A DNA stretch of 64,000 nucleotides from Rhododendron vialii (lineage: Eukaryota; Streptophyta; Magnoliopsida; Ericales; Ericaceae), in NCBI RefSeq assembly GCF_030253575.1, contig NC_080567.1, forward strand, positions 36,237,501 to 36,301,500. The letters are read 5' to 3'. Shown one piece after another: positions 23,097 through 34,770 of this stretch. The first letter of the stretch is position 1; each line of letters opens with the position of its first letter. Position numbers and translations under genes: made by a program. The notes beneath the pieces were generated by a model, which made no database searches, was not told the DNA's origin, and saw nothing but the letters and a program-made list of their open reading frames with translations.

Positions 23097-23220
23097 AATG
23101 GGCTCTAGCTCAGTTGACATCTCCTAATCCTCCTCATGTTAGAGGCCAGAGTTCGAGCCCCGTCGTGGACATTATGAATTGTTTCTGAAAGCTCTTGTGG
23201 ACTAATCTACTAACACCCCG
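23097..23220 (+). mobile_element. tRNA-derived SINE-like sequence
   Basis: GGCTCTAGCTCAGTTGAC resembles a tRNA A box and GTTCGAGCCCCG a B box, at SINE-like spacing of about 35 bp. No cloverleaf can be folded, so this is not a tRNA gene. The far end and any target duplication are unclear. Confidence 0.5.
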
Positions 23221-23664
23221 CTAAAAAACTTAATTCACATATGCATGGACATAATGCCTAATATGGCAGGGACAACACACTGGTCTATCAAATAACTCCT
23301 TGAAACCCACTAGATGAGAATCCGTTTCCAATCCATGGATTGTTTCTGAAAGCTCTTGTGGACTAATCTACTTTTTTTTTTTTTGAACACATTCAATTCA
23401 ATTCATAACAAAGCCCGAAGGCAATACAGATTTCATCAAAAAATACAAGAATGAGCCAAAACTACCCAGACTTCAACACAGGCACCCCCTGCAGAAGCAA
23501 GACCGGCGAAATCGCCAGATGAGAACCAATTAAGGACTAATCCACCCCGCTAAAAAACTTAATTCACATATGCATGGACATAATGTCTAATATGGCAGGG
23601 ACAACACACTGGTCTATCAAATAACTCCTTGAAACCCACTAGATGAGAAGCCGTTTCCAATCCA
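23177..23664. repeat. Local tandem duplication upstream of copy 1
   Basis: GATTGTTTCTGAAAGCTC and TTAATTCACATATGCATGG through CCGTTTCCAATCCATG appear twice (about 23174-23337 and 23338-23664) with very few differences. The second unit is longer because of a retroposed insert at 23372-23533. Confidence 0.75.
23372..23533 (-). mobile_element. Short retroposed insert with poly(A) tail
   Basis: This 162-bp segment starts with a T run on the plus strand (a poly(A) tail on minus) and is bracketed by the 12-bp target duplication GGACTAATCTAC / GGACTAATCCAC (23360-23371 and 23534-23545). This is the signature of target-primed reverse transcription, so it is a 5'-truncated LINE or similar retroposon in minus orientation. 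Confidence 0.75.
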
Positions 23665-23998
23665 TGTGGCTAACGTTGTCATTTATTTTATCGGCGTGTG
23701 GCTAATGTTGTTGCCAGATATCTTTCATAAACCCTCCCCAGTGGAGAAATGCCATCATGGATGGACCAAACCATATAGGATGTTTATAGTGTATGACAGA
23801 TTTGGAGAGGAGTTGAATCTGGTTGGTCTGAGCGTAGCCAATGGTAGGGCATGGTTTTGGAATTACGTTTAGTATGGATTGTGTCGAAACGTGTCTTTAC
23901 ACGGCATTTGCTTCTTGTCTTACAAGAGACTATTTCCTATCCCTAGATCAAACACAACACAGCCTTATTGAGGTGGGAAGTGGTTGTTTGGTGGCTCT

Positions 23999-24002
<4 letters not shown>

Positions 24003-24067
<65 letters not shown>
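24003..24067. repeat. (CT)n microsatellite, unit 1
   Basis: A long pure CT tract. Equivalent tracts lie at the same relative place in the other units (35490-35505, 42764-42800 and 50171-50222), so it was part of the duplicated segment. Confidence 0.95.
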
Positions 24068-24069
<2 letters not shown>

Positions 24070-25111
24070 TATCTTCGAACACGGATAGAACAGTAATCGG
24101 AGCAAGAAAAAGGTCGGGAAAGCATTAAACAGTGGTCTTTGGGTTTGTAGATTAGGGAATTTTCATTCTTTTATTTCTCATCTGTCATATAAGATTAGCC
24201 TTTAGGTACATAAGGAATCGATAAATTGTTTGCTTTGTGGTTGGTATATAATTGGTGATGCATGACTGACAAACCAAGGTAAGAGAATGCACAGAAAACT
24301 TCAACTTGATAGAACAAAGACCCTCTTTTTTACAAGTTCTCAAAGACTGGTTTCACGTCCTTGGTTAAGTCAAAAGTGAGTTCACCTGACTTTCCAATAT
24401 TAGTACTCCTTCGATTTCTTTGAAATGTTCTCTTGCAATGTGGTTCCTCTATGATAGCATCAGCTATGCCCATCTAGACTACGAATAACATAAAAACTGG
24501 CAGGAACTATTAGACTTAAACATATTGTACTATCAATATTTATTGTTGTGAGCGCAGCCCAAGTTAACATGTAAACTTCAATTGCTTGAAATTTCCTGGA
24601 AAATGTCCAACTATACATGGCCACTCATCTGATACCCTTACCCATGTGTCTAATAGTACTCTGCACCTAAAGAAGAGTCAAAATTAAAATAGTTTAACTG
24701 CAAGTCTGCATAAAATTAACGGTTGCTATAAAACCTAGATGAATATGAAATCCCCCCTAAAAAGTACAAACTGTTCAAATAACGAGATATTGATGATCCA
24801 AAAAAGGAATAGAAACTAAACCCTGACCGAAACTTCTTATCAACTACTCCCCAAGAAAACTGATATATAGAAGGAATAGCTGAAGACGCAGGAATATGAC
24901 ATGACAAAATTGAAACAAAACGTACATGGGTGAAACAAATGGCGACTCTTAGAGGTTTTTTGGGTGTCCATTGAGGCATCTAAGCTAGCTCCTGCAGAGA
25001 ATTAATGTTCTCAAAAATCCCATATTTGGGTATCTAACAAAAGCAAATAATGTATTAATACAACAAATGTGACAATCATACTTACACGTCACTAAGTCGT
25101 GCTTAAGGAGG

Positions 25112-25657
25112 CAGGGCCGGCTCTGAGATTTTGGAGGCCTAAGACGATCTTCGAAAGTGAGGCCCTGGCCCTTAATAATTGTAAACGAAAATCAAATAAA
25201 AAGTCGATAAATGAACTTTAATTTCAAAACCAAATACATGTATTCAAGTCAGAAAACCCCACAAAAAATACAATACACCACACTAGTCCTGTTCATTGTT
25301 ATTCTTCTTTCTTCATTGTATTTGTTTGTAATGGGAAGTACTCAGAGTAGTAGCGTTTAAGGGGAAAAAAGATGCATCCATGCACCCATCACACTGAATA
25401 ATTTTGAAGGGCCCCAGAGATTTTGGCGATCCCATGACCTTTTGTTATTCCTCCTTTTTGTTTTTTTCTTGCGTTCAGTGTTCTATTTTTCTGGGCCATT
25501 GGGCCTTAAGTGTAGAATGTCTTCTTGGGTTTAAAATTGGGCCCTAAATTAACTCATATATACTAGGTCTTACAAATAAATGGGGGTCCTGTTTTTTTGA
25601 CAGTTTTTGGGGGCTTAAGGCCCATGCCTCTTGGGCCTTAGCCTAGAGCCGGCAGTG
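25112..25657. mobile_element. hAT-type non-autonomous element, unit 1
   Basis: The terminal inverted repeats are CAGGGCCGGCTCTGAG and CCTAGAGCCGGCAGTG. An exact 8-bp target duplication TAAGGAGG flanks them (25104-25111 and 25658-25665). Units 2 and 3 carry the empty site (CTTAAGGAGGACAATG near 36726 and 43838). The element is 546 bp with no transposase open frame. This is a firm hAT call by end sequence and target-site length. Confidence 0.85.
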
Positions 25658-25739
25658 TAAGGAGGACAATGACTTGCTGCCAAGGATAAACGGCAGTCTC
25701 CAAATTCAACTGCATCTCATGAACAAGAATTAGATCTTC

Positions 25740-26160
25740 ATTCCCCTACAAAAGATGACTGAAACAATGATTCACAATTTTAATAATTGTTCCCTCCGGA
25801 TAACCATAACTTATTTGGCGGTGGAACTCCCACTCCTGTAGATTTGGAGTCTCATAAAGAAGACATCTTAGGTCCGGTACCGTTAAGAAGAGTACATTTA
25901 GGTCTGGTAGACATCTTTGAATATACAAAAACATGGTCACGACCAGTTCGCATGAAATTCCAAAGATACATGTCAGAATATAGGAAAAATAGGATTCGTG
26001 TACCCAAGTACTAAGACTCAAGGCTCGGTTTGGTTTGGTTAGAAAATAGAATATGACTGCCTCCATCACCAAATGTTGGAGATGCACAAGAAACTCAGTA
26101 GTCCCAAAAGAAATGCAACAGACATCATCATCATCACAGTTAGGAATGTATATCATTGTC
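25740..26160 (-). other. Exon-like block of unknown origin, unit 1
   Basis: A minus-strand stretch is repeated in units 2 and 3 (about 36780-37280 and 43900-44350). It encodes short peptides that keep their wording between units, for example LQEWEFHRQISYGYPEGTI. Just downstream, a TAG|GGGAATGAAG acceptor-like site opens a frame GNEDLVLVHEMQLNLETAV that in unit 2 ends at a GTAAGT donor-like site. A further piece follows at about 24960-25040 (TTAG|ATACCC). The frames do not join into one convincing protein. It may be a relic of another gene that was copied along with the dioxygenases. I do not recognise a family. Confidence 0.3.
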
Positions 26161-26394
26161 TTACGTAGAGATTGTTGAATAAATCAAAGGCATCTAGAAA
26201 AAAATGCTACTGTATGCATACATGGAGGAAGCCAAAGCCAAAAAGTCTAGGGATCCACTCAATTCAAGCCTCAAAATTCTCTACAAAAATCGTCAACTGT
26301 TGCATTTTAATGGGTGCAACCAAGAACAATGAAAGCTAGTATACAAAATCAAACAATGGAAGATTAGAAGAGACCTGTCTGTCACTATTGCAAC

Positions 26395-27140
26395 GAGACC
26401 GAACCCATCAATTCCTTCCTTCCTTCCATAGCTTTCTCTGATGAACGAACCACCATATTTTCTCTCTCCCCCGCCTCCCTTTCCCTCGGAGGAGCGAATT
26501 TGTATTCCGTAGTGAAGTGGGTATGATCAGGTGTGGCCAAGTCTATTTTCAGAAAAATAAATTCAAAAAATCATCTCCGATTATGTATGAATCGATATCC
26601 GATTATCGTGATCTTAGACAAAGTTTATCTTCTCGACAATCTCTACAACTCCAACAGTTTCGATCAAGAAATAATCCCTGCACGAGTTTGCAATTTTACC
26701 AATTAGACTTCGTAAGTCCTGGAATGGGATCTTTAAAGAGACGCGTCGTCGTTTTGATGAAGTGAGTTTTTATCAGTTGTGGCATAATCTATTTTTACAA
26801 AAATAAATCCACAAAAATCATCTCCGATTATGTACTGATTGACATCTGAGGAACATGATCTTCTTCGAGGTTTAATTTTTTGTTAATTGATACCAACTGA
26901 ACATTTTCGATCAGGAAATAAACCCAGAACGAGTTTGAAATTTACCAATTACATGTCTTGCAGGACTTCTCAATTTGAAGATGCGAAGTATGAACGAAAT
27001 TCGACGACGTCGTCTTCATGGACCTCCACCGTTTGAAGAGGCGAGGTCTGAAGAAAACCCGATCGACGTCCTTTCAGTCACCGGGCGACTGTCGCCCCAA
27101 TGGTGAGGAAAATCGTCTCTAACAGTTCGTCGTCCCCATT

Positions 27141-27175
<35 letters not shown>

Positions 27176-27560
27176 CTTTCTCCCTCTATGTATGCATATT
27201 TTATCTCATTACATCTTCGGTCACAAACGATTGTTAATTCTCTGCGAATTGATTCTGGCCTTTCAACATTTCAGGAATGCAAAATCTCAATTTTTATCCG
27301 AATTGTACGCGATTCAATTTAGGCTATGGATTTCATCCAACTCGATCTTTTGGATTATTTGTTTTTTTGGCTATTCTTGTCTTATCACCAAAACTTTCAC
27401 TATTCATTTCTTTAGATGTACTTTTATGGATTCTCTCATAACAGAGCGCTTTGGTTTTTCTTATCAGGAGAAAATCTGCTTGCCAATTTGAGCTGTGTGA
27501 ATTGAGATGGTTTTAGCTGTCAGGTTAAAAATTGTATGCCTGGTGTACATTGTAGATCGT
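26395..27560. repeat. Dispersed block A of the duplication unit
   Basis: First of four related blocks (A 26395-27560, B 31021-31890, C 38318-39210, D 44730-45690). Each contains two diverged tandem units of about 240 bp sharing TCTATTTT, ATAAAT, AATCATCTCCGATTATGTA, CGATCA(A/G)GAAATAA and a TTTACCAATTA stretch. After these come a GACGACGTCGT-containing segment, a CT microsatellite (27138-27172) and a T-rich 3' part. Short open frames exist in each block but differ in length. Its function is unknown; it travels with the dioxygenase unit. Confidence 0.7.
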
Positions 27561-27785
27561 TAGAGTAAACGTAACATTGATATTTTTTGGGCTTAGTTTC
27601 GTATTTATTAAAAAAAATTGAGTTTTGATCTTTATTTTTCCGATTTCACTTGTCAAGACAAACCTATAATATACTGTATATAAAAAAAATTGGCGCATAA
27701 CTAAGAGTTTTGAAAGAAAAATGAATAAGACAAAAATAAGCAAGTGGCTTATTTATACCAAATGAAGCCTTATATTGGTACGCTA

Positions 27786-28001
27786 TCATTTTAAATGATT
27801 CTGACTTGGCGCCTTGAAATTGCAGAGTACACCTAGATGATAAACCTGCTGCCAAATGTGCCTAGAGTACGAGCAGAGAAAGAAGATGTGAAGTATATAT
27901 TTTGTTTCTTGATGGCAGAAGGAGCAAAGAGCTAATGAAGATGGAATAACTCCCCATTTCCTAAGCTTATCTTTAGTTCTCAGCTTCTTTTCTGTTGCCA
28001 T
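27786..28001 (-). mobile_element. LINE remnant (zinc-binding RT region)
   Basis: The minus-strand frame reads LRTKDKLRKWGVIPSSLALC then SFCHQETKYILHIFFLCSYS and RHIWQQV. This matches the pattern of the zf-RVT domain found near the C-terminus of plant LINE reverse-transcriptase proteins (K-D-x-L-x-K-W-G, C-x-x-C, H-x-F-F-x-C-x-x-S-x-x-x-W). Only this piece is present, and it is a small fragment in the foreign-debris region between units 1 and 2. Confidence 0.65.
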
Positions 28002-28595
28002 CAGTAAGATAAAGCTGTGCCCAAACTCTATCGTTGCTTATATTTTTGGCTGAAATCAGGAATGCTTGAAAACGTGTCTATTAGTTAGCATGTAGATAGT
28101 TTAAATTTAGTTGGCTAGATATATATTTTTATGATTACTCATGAACTCACGACTTTCATGGTAGGACTCCCATATTCGAATCATGTTGAGTTGGAAGAGG
28201 GGCTGGTTTGGCCAGGAAAGCATAAGAAGTCTGGTGTAAATAAGTTTCCTCAAACAACTCATCCCAACAGTTGTGTTTGAGATATGATTCTTTCAGTGGA
28301 TTCGATGATTAAGCCTTGGTTTTTGTTGCCCCATTTCAGTATGGTCTTTGTAAGCCTCTCACAGGCCTTGTCCTATGCTCCTATTTTACTTGGGTTGCTG
28401 TCCCTTCTACTCGCCAACTTATAGAAAACTTTTGTAAGAAGATCACTGTTGTTTGTCATTTAGACAGTAGAAGCATCTGATTTGTTTTTGGGAAAATTTT
28501 ACAAAGTGTTTTTTATGCTTTAGCTTTTTGTACTAAGATTGGTATTTTTACTGATGTTTCCTAAGTCCACCCTGTTTGCAATTTTGCTGTTGTAG

Positions 28596-28936
28596 AGGCA
28601 GTTGCTGCCCCAGATTCTGATGCGGAGTTTCCCTTGGCAGTTGCTGCCCCAGATTCTGATGTGGAGTTTCCCTTGACAGCAGAAAATGTGGAGGTTGTGT
28701 TGGATGAAATTCGACCATATCTCAATTGCTGATGGTTTTAATGTCTACACGAAATCGATGGCGATTTTATGAGGTTGAAGCTGCAAGGAGCATGAGACTC
28801 CTGTCCAAGTTGGGTAACGAGAATGAAGATGGGAATCGAGCATTGTTTAATGGAAATTTTTCCTGAAGTAGTTGCAGTGGAACTTAAAGCAGACAAGGTG
28901 ACTGGCCTTGAGCTGAATGAAGAATACATAGAGAAG
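28596..28936 (+). pseudogene. NFU (NifU-like scaffold) exon relic
   Basis: An exon-like segment between an acceptor-like GTAG (28592-28595) and a donor GTAATAAT (28937) encodes the start of the NifU domain of plastid NFU proteins: TAENVEVVLDEIRPYL, a degenerate HEIDGDFMRLKLQGA, MKMGIEHCLMEIFPEVVAVE, then VTGLELNEEYIEK. NFU proteins carry Fe-S clusters on a C-x-x-C motif. Here that region has a stop followed by DSCPS in place of a CGSCPS-type sequence, and an earlier stop follows EIRPYL. A 39-bp tandem copy (VAAPDSD repeat, 28598-28675) precedes the domain. No neighbouring NFU exons were found. It is a dead fragment, probably carried in by duplication or transposition. Confidence 0.75.
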
Positions 28937-29869
28937 GTAATAATGCATCTCCTTTTGTTACACTGTTAAAGCTTTTAAAGCACTAAGTGTGGTTTTAACA
29001 TGTTTTTGAACCAGTTTATCATTTTCGAATTACCATTTTAGAAATCATGCTTTCTGTCCAGATTCATAGGGGTATCAGGATGCGGATCTGTATTGCTCAT
29101 ATGACCATGTATTGGTCTTGGTCGATATAAAAGTAAGACAGTAAATAGTATCAGCTGATGTACTGAAATATCGATATTGCAAGTCCAAAATCCTTACATG
29201 CCAGTTTGTTGGCCGATATGCTACTTTATTTATGTGGGCTTTAATGAATGATCATTCCATTTCTTTCCAAAATCATTCTAGCATACAAAACACAACCTCA
29301 GAGTGCAAGTGCCTTTCACTAGGCATGTGGTGTAAGATAAGTCTGGCTTGATTATCTTGTGGAAGTGAAAGCATCTTCTTGTTTCATAAACAGATACTAT
29401 GATTAGGAATGGTAACATGTAACTAGTCTACTAATACGTCTAGATGTAATTCACAAGCAATGTCTATGCTGGAAAACACTTGAATAGGTCATTGCCACTG
29501 TTGCTGTCTGCTTCCGGACACATATGAAGAACTGGATGCTTAACATAGGGATAGAGCAGAGAAAATTATACTACGAATGGAAGCCATGAAAGCCATTGGC
29601 AAGCACAGACGACTCACAAAATATCTTAGACCCAGTTCCAGAGTTTCTAGCATCAAGGAGAGGCTGGAAAGAAGGCTGCAAAACGCTTTACAATCTCTTT
29701 CCTCAAAATCTCTAATTAAGCCTTCCTGTTTCCAGAACTAACACTGAACATCAGAAAATAAATGCACAGTTATTAATTGGAATATGTGTTAGTGTACGGA
29801 AAATGATGATGGCTGCACCAAGAGCAAATGCTGGTAGGGAAAAATATACCCGGGCGGTGTTTTTTCAAT

Positions 29870-30600
29870 AGTTTAGAACTTCGTAGAGATGATCAGTTGC
29901 AGAGACAAATTACACTCTTTTTTCTGGTAAATGTCACATTTTATAACCAACCAACTCAAAAAACAAAGTATAAACCCACAATACAAGTACCTATACATAG
30001 AAAACAGAACCTCACAAGCAGCAAAACTAGGGGACAGCAGGCCCAAGAACTCCTTGATGTATTCCATTGGCTACATAGCCGAATTGCTTCCAAGTACAGA
30101 CTCTAAGTCTAATTTTATCATCAATTCTAGCTAACACATCATCAGACCTTCTAGGACTACCACCAAAAACACTAGTAGCCCTCTCAATCCAGAGGTGATA
30201 GACCCCAGCAGCCAGAGCCAACTTAACAGCAGAGACCTAAAGTTTTTTCCTCTGCAGAAGCCAATAGCCTGATTAATTTCCATGTCCGACGCCTCATCCT
30301 CCTTTGAATCTGAAATCGTGCCTCCCAAATACTGTTGGAGAAGCTACACTCAAAAAACAGGTGTTGCAAAGTCTCATGGGACACAAAACACAAGCAGGCT
30401 CAACCTCCATACCCCATCTTCTAAGCCTAAGACAAAATACTTTTGATTGGTATTTCCCACGATAAAACAAGACATGATTTCAAATTTCAACTAAACATAC
30501 ACTATTAATCACAACCTCCCTCAGAAAAGAGGCATGATTGATCTAAGTTAGTCAGGGATATTGACATGGCTATATATATCAGCTCCTTTTGTGCCTTACT
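29870..30600 (-). mobile_element. LINE 3'-end remnant
   Basis: The minus strand holds another zf-RVT tail in broken frames. C-V-L-C and H-L-F-F-E-C-type pieces lie near 30330-30420, followed by LALAAGVYHLWIERATSVFGG and IRLRVCTWKQFGYV (30027-30240), a typical plant LINE ORF2 C-terminus. An AT-rich 3' tail to about 29870 follows. There are several frame breaks, and no 5' part was seen. Confidence 0.55.
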
Positions 30601-30620
30601 ATAATCGGGAACCTTAGGCC

Positions 30621-30899
30621 TCAATTTTTAGGCTCGCCGTGGCTGTGATAGATTATAGCATTTGGCCTTGTATCGAAATCCTTTCTGAAGTGGTCCATGT
30701 TTACACTACCAGAAGATGAGTGCCATTTTTTGATCTTCTCTTTGGATGGAGATGACGGATCTAGATGGAGTACCAGTTGTTGAATTGACTTGGGCATTGG
30801 CTCGCCGTTCATTATGCTATTCCAGTAGTCTGTTGGATCTTTTCTTGCATCACAGAAGCTGGAAAACTGACCACACGCAAAAGAAGAAGGAGAATTCAC
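30621..30899 (-). pseudogene. Organ-specific protein family fragment
   Basis: The minus-strand frame contains DARKDPTDYWNSIMNGEPMP, and later FRKDFDTRPNAIIYHSHGEP before a stop. These are the signature segments of the plant organ-specific protein family (S2/P4-type, Pfam Organ_specific): an ARKDPGEYW-type start just after the signal peptide, and repeated FxKDFDxRPNxxxYH units. Here only one such unit remains, and the sequence upstream of Asp-Ala-Arg lacks an in-frame signal peptide with Met (stops occur upstream). It is therefore a truncated copy. A 35-bp piece of it (GGCATTGGCTCGCC on plus) recurs at about 30985-31020, exactly where block B begins. Confidence 0.65.
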
Positions 30900-31020
30900 A
30901 GGAGTGTTTGATTTTCTTATTGAAGTAACATTCAGGAACTAGAATGAGATGCTTGATAAACTCTAAACAAGAAGGATTTAAATATGTATGAATTGACTCA
31001 GGCATTGGCTCGCCTTTCAT

Positions 31021-31890
31021 CATGTATGAATCGATATCCGATCAACGTGATCTTGGACAAAGTTTATCTTCTTGACAATTTCTACAACTCCAACAGTCTC
31101 GATCAAGAAATAATCACTGCACGAGTTGCAATTTTACCAATTAGACTTCGTAAGTCCTGGAATGGGATCTTTAAAGAGACGCGTCGTTGTTTTGATGAAG
31201 TGGGTTTTTATCAAGTGTGGCCTAATCTATTTTTACAAAAATAAATCCACAAAAATCGTCTCTGATTATGTAGTGATTGACATCCGAGGAACTTGATCTT
31301 CATTGAGGTTTAAGTTTTTGTCAATTTCTACCAACTGAACATTTTCGATCAGGAAATAAACCTAGAACGAGTTTGCAATTTACCAATTACATGTCTTGCA
31401 GGACTTCTCAATGTGAAGATGCGAAGTCTGAACGAAATTCGACGACTTCGTTTTCATGGACCTCCACTCCAGTCGTTTCAGTCACCCCAATGGTGAGAAA
31501 GATCGTCTCCAACAGTTCGTCGTCCCCATTTACTCACTCTGAGCGCGCGCGCTCTCTCTCTCTCTCAGCTCTTTCCCTCTCTGTATGCATATTTTATCTC
31601 ACTGATTCTAGCCTGTCACATTCAGGTATCTAAAATCTCAATTTTTATCCGCATTGTACATTTGGACATTTTTTTTGTGTGCGGCTATTCTTGTCTTTAT
31701 CACCAAAACTTTCACTTTTCATTTCTTTAGTTGCACTTCTATGCACTCTCTCATAACAGAGCGCTTTGGTTTTTCTTATCACGAGAAAAACTACTACTTG
31801 CCAATTTGAGCCACCTTGTGAATTGAGATGGTTTTTAACTTTTTGGCTAAAAATTGTATGCCTAAATCGTATACCTGGTGTACATTGTAA
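31021..31890. repeat. Dispersed block B
   Basis: Second copy of the block. It starts abruptly at ATGTATGAATCGATATCCG, so its first 180 bp or so relative to block A are missing. The left junction abuts the small repeat of the organ-specific fragment. A CT/GC tract (GAGCGCGCGCGCTCTCTC) lies at 31547-31567. Its right part matches block A up to TATGCCTGGTGTACATTG. Confidence 0.7.
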
Positions 31891-32261
31891 AGGGAAATGA
31901 GAAAATAAATAAGTGCTTCGTGACCCAGAATTAAGCAAAGTGCGCGCAAACAGATCCGAACATCGGCTTAAATAATATATATATTGAAACCACACTCGAC
32001 GTTCCGGTACCTCAAGATCCAAGGAGAATTCAATGTAATTTTACCCTTTTATTCTAATACATTTGTAAGTTGGATCTCCTGCATGCAGAGTACTCCTATA
32101 TCATAACAACTAAAGTACTTCCCTTTTACACAAAGCATTGTATACTTATTGGAGAAAACTAGAATTAAGCATAACAACTTACTGGGGATCAAAAAAAAAA
32201 AACATAACAACAACTCATTCTTTTACTGTCTGGAAAAGGATACAAAAATCCATTAACAACA

Positions 32262-34436
32262 TCATTCCTCTGTGATCTTGAAATGACTAATTTGGATGTT
32301 CTCAACACCAAGCTTCTTGAAATTACTGCGCCTTCTGTTAGCAAAGAACTTCCCCCAGTTGTATGCCCTGTACTTGGCCGGGTTTTGCTCTGTTATCAGC
32401 TCCTCTAAGGGCTCCACCATCACATCATGGTTTGGATTGAAGGAGAATCGCATTGAGAATCTTTCCTTCTCTGAGTTCACCATTACCCTATGCTCGACAC
32501 TCTCGTATCTTTCATTGCTCCATACCTAATTCAAACATTTCCAATTCACAGACATGTTTAGCTCATGCTAATTGTGCTCATTTTTAGCATAAACAACACC
32601 GATAAGCCGAACAGTCGTTCTTGAAATTATAGTTCAAGAAATGGGTACCTGAATGATGTCACCAACATTCACAATGTAAGCATGGGGAGTGGGTCTGACC
32701 TGAACCCACTCCCCATCCGTTTTCCTCTTCACTTGGAGTCCTCCCACATCATCTTGTGCAAGAATGATTAAGGCTCCACCGTCCTTGTGACGGCCGACAC
32801 CCAAAGCTAGGTTAGGAATTGGACAAGATGGGTAGTGATTTAGCCTGGAAAAGCTGGTATGGTTGTTGAAGAATCCACTTAACCGGTTTGCTGGCAAGCC
32901 TAAGCTGAGAGAGATGAGTTCCAGCAGTTTGTAAGCCAATTTCTCCATTTCCTTTGTATATTCTTCATATGCCACCCTGGGTCAAGACAATTTGAAAGTT
33001 AGGTCATCTAGCTCAACTCTGAAAGATGCATTAGTATTTTGTATCTTTGTTGACTTATGCTTTTCAAGAGTTATCCTCCCCGTATGTTTGGTAGGATTGA
33101 TAAACGAACCAAGCTGTTCGAGTTCATATTTTCTTATTAAAAGCTTTTTAAAGATCGGGTTATTACTAAACTAATCACGTTTGAACATTTTTCGTGAGTT
33201 CCCCTCCCCGTAGGTTTGATATGGTTGATAAACAAACTAAGCTCCGTTCGAGCTTGTATTCGCTTATTAAAAGGTCGTTCAAGATCGGTTTGTTGCTAAA
33301 CAAATCAAGTTTGAACATTTATTTAAGCTCGTTATTTTATCAAACAAAGCACAAACAAGCAATTACTCGGCTCATTCGGGCAACAATGTGTAAGTAATGC
33401 AAGCTCCTTGAGATCGGCTTGTAATCGGCTCGATTAAAACTCGTTTGAGATCAAGCCGTCTCATAAACGAGCTAAGTTTGGACATAATTTTGAAACTAGC
33501 TCGTTGAGTTTTCAAACTACACGGCTCATTTATCAGCCCTACCTTGATACCTTCCCGTTCCCTCTACCACAAAATGGTCTCCAATCAGGCTGAAATGGGT
33601 GGGAGGGGTTTCCAACAAGACAGAGAAAATCAGGCTGAAATGGGTGGGAGGGGTTTCCAACAAGACAGAGAAAAGGGAGACGGGTCCTCTGCCACAAATC
33701 AGCTCATCAGGTTCGAATTTGCTTTTGCTTCACTCCGTATCAAGCATGGTATATTCATATTTTGTGTCATGATTTTCCATGGCTACCCTATTCAGAGTTG
33801 GTCTATTACTGAAAATTGTGATTGTGTTAATGTGCATTAACTTACAACATGCTAATTGCCAATCAAAAAAAACTTACCCAAGCTAAATTTTGATTGTCAT
33901 AGTTTCTGGTGATAAATGACAATTAAGCATTTCCTCTATTAAGCATTGTTTCCCCCTTTATTATGCTCAAATGAGAAATCTTACCTCAATTCAGAAGGGT
34001 ACTCAGGCCACCGATTAACCAACTCCTGGAGTCCATTATCACCGGCCTCAGGTGAAGTCGGTATAACGGTCGGGTTCTTCACCGCCAGATCAAACACCTC
34101 TTTCCAGTCCCTAACATTCTTGGTCAGCTCAGTGTCATAGTAACCCAGTGGATTCACCTCATCCCTCCTAACCTTCAGCTTCTCCTCCGTCGCCCGTGCA
34201 AAGAACTTTCTTGATGCCAACTCAAGTTTTTCTCTATTTTCAAAGGGCACCCCGTGGTTGATAACTTGGAAAAAACCCCAGTTCTTGCATGCATCCCCAA
34301 TCTCCTCTACCAGAGTTTCAATAGAATTTGAGTTTGAAATTGAGAGGTTGATCAGTGGTATCCCTTCAGCTTCAGTAATGGCTAGTTTAGGCCTGTGTTC
34401 AACTGCTTGAATGAAAGCTTCATCTACCTCTCCCAT
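32262..34436 (-). CDS. 2-oxoglutarate/Fe(II) dioxygenase, copy 2
   Basis: Exons 34436-33985, 32976-32649 and 32525-32262 give 347 aa with the same junction phases as copy 1. All key residues are kept: H214-K-D216, H272, R282-x-S284 and RLNHYP. It differs from copy 1 by only a few residues per exon, such as RFSMRFSFNPNHD where copy 1 has RFSMPFFLNPDHN. The C-terminus ends FKITEE, three residues earlier. Introns and roughly 400 bp of 3' flank are also shared with copy 1, so the pair arose by recent duplication or was homogenised by gene conversion. I expect a working enzyme with the same substrate as copy 1, unless the SMRFSF change at the core strand weakens it. No TATA element was assigned. 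Confidence 0.9.
33080..33520. repeat. Repeat sequence in intron 1 of copy 2
   Basis: Same repeat arrangement as in intron 1 of copy 1 (GATAAACGAACC, GTATTCGCTTATTAAAAG, AAATCAAGTTTGAACATT), slightly better preserved. An extra 48-bp tandem copy of a GGCTGAAATGGGTGGGAGG unit sits in the same intron at about 33590-33670. Confidence 0.65.
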
Positions 34437-34629
34437 GGCGGAGAGTACTTTTGGTTAAACCTTGAAAAAGCTTGTTTTCTAGGTACAATATGAGCTCAGT
34501 GGTGACATGGTTATGTAATATCAGTCTGGAAAGATGTACATTGAACCTGGACATCTTTTGTTTTCTGGAAAGATGATCTTTTGTGATCATGTGTATTAGG
34601 TTGGCAATTTTTGCAGGATTCTTGTTTGG

Positions 34630-34770
34630 AAGGGCTTGTCTTTGTCATGACTAGGAAATTGTTTGTTTCAGCTCAATAATTTGAAAGAAAAATAACGATC
34701 AAAACTTAAGGGCTTGTCTTTGTCATGACTAGGAAATTGTTTGTTTCCTTTCCTCGGCTCAATAATTTGA
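34630..34770. repeat. Short tandem duplication upstream of copy 2
   Basis: GGCTTGTCTTTGTCATGACT followed by AGGAAATTGTTTGTTTC occurs twice, at about 34634 and 34709, with a 75-bp period. The other units have it once. Confidence 0.7.

Noticed and set aside
23107-23165. A tRNA gene near 23.1 kb
   Set aside because: A- and B-box words are present, but no acceptor, D or anticodon stem can be paired. A SINE fits better.
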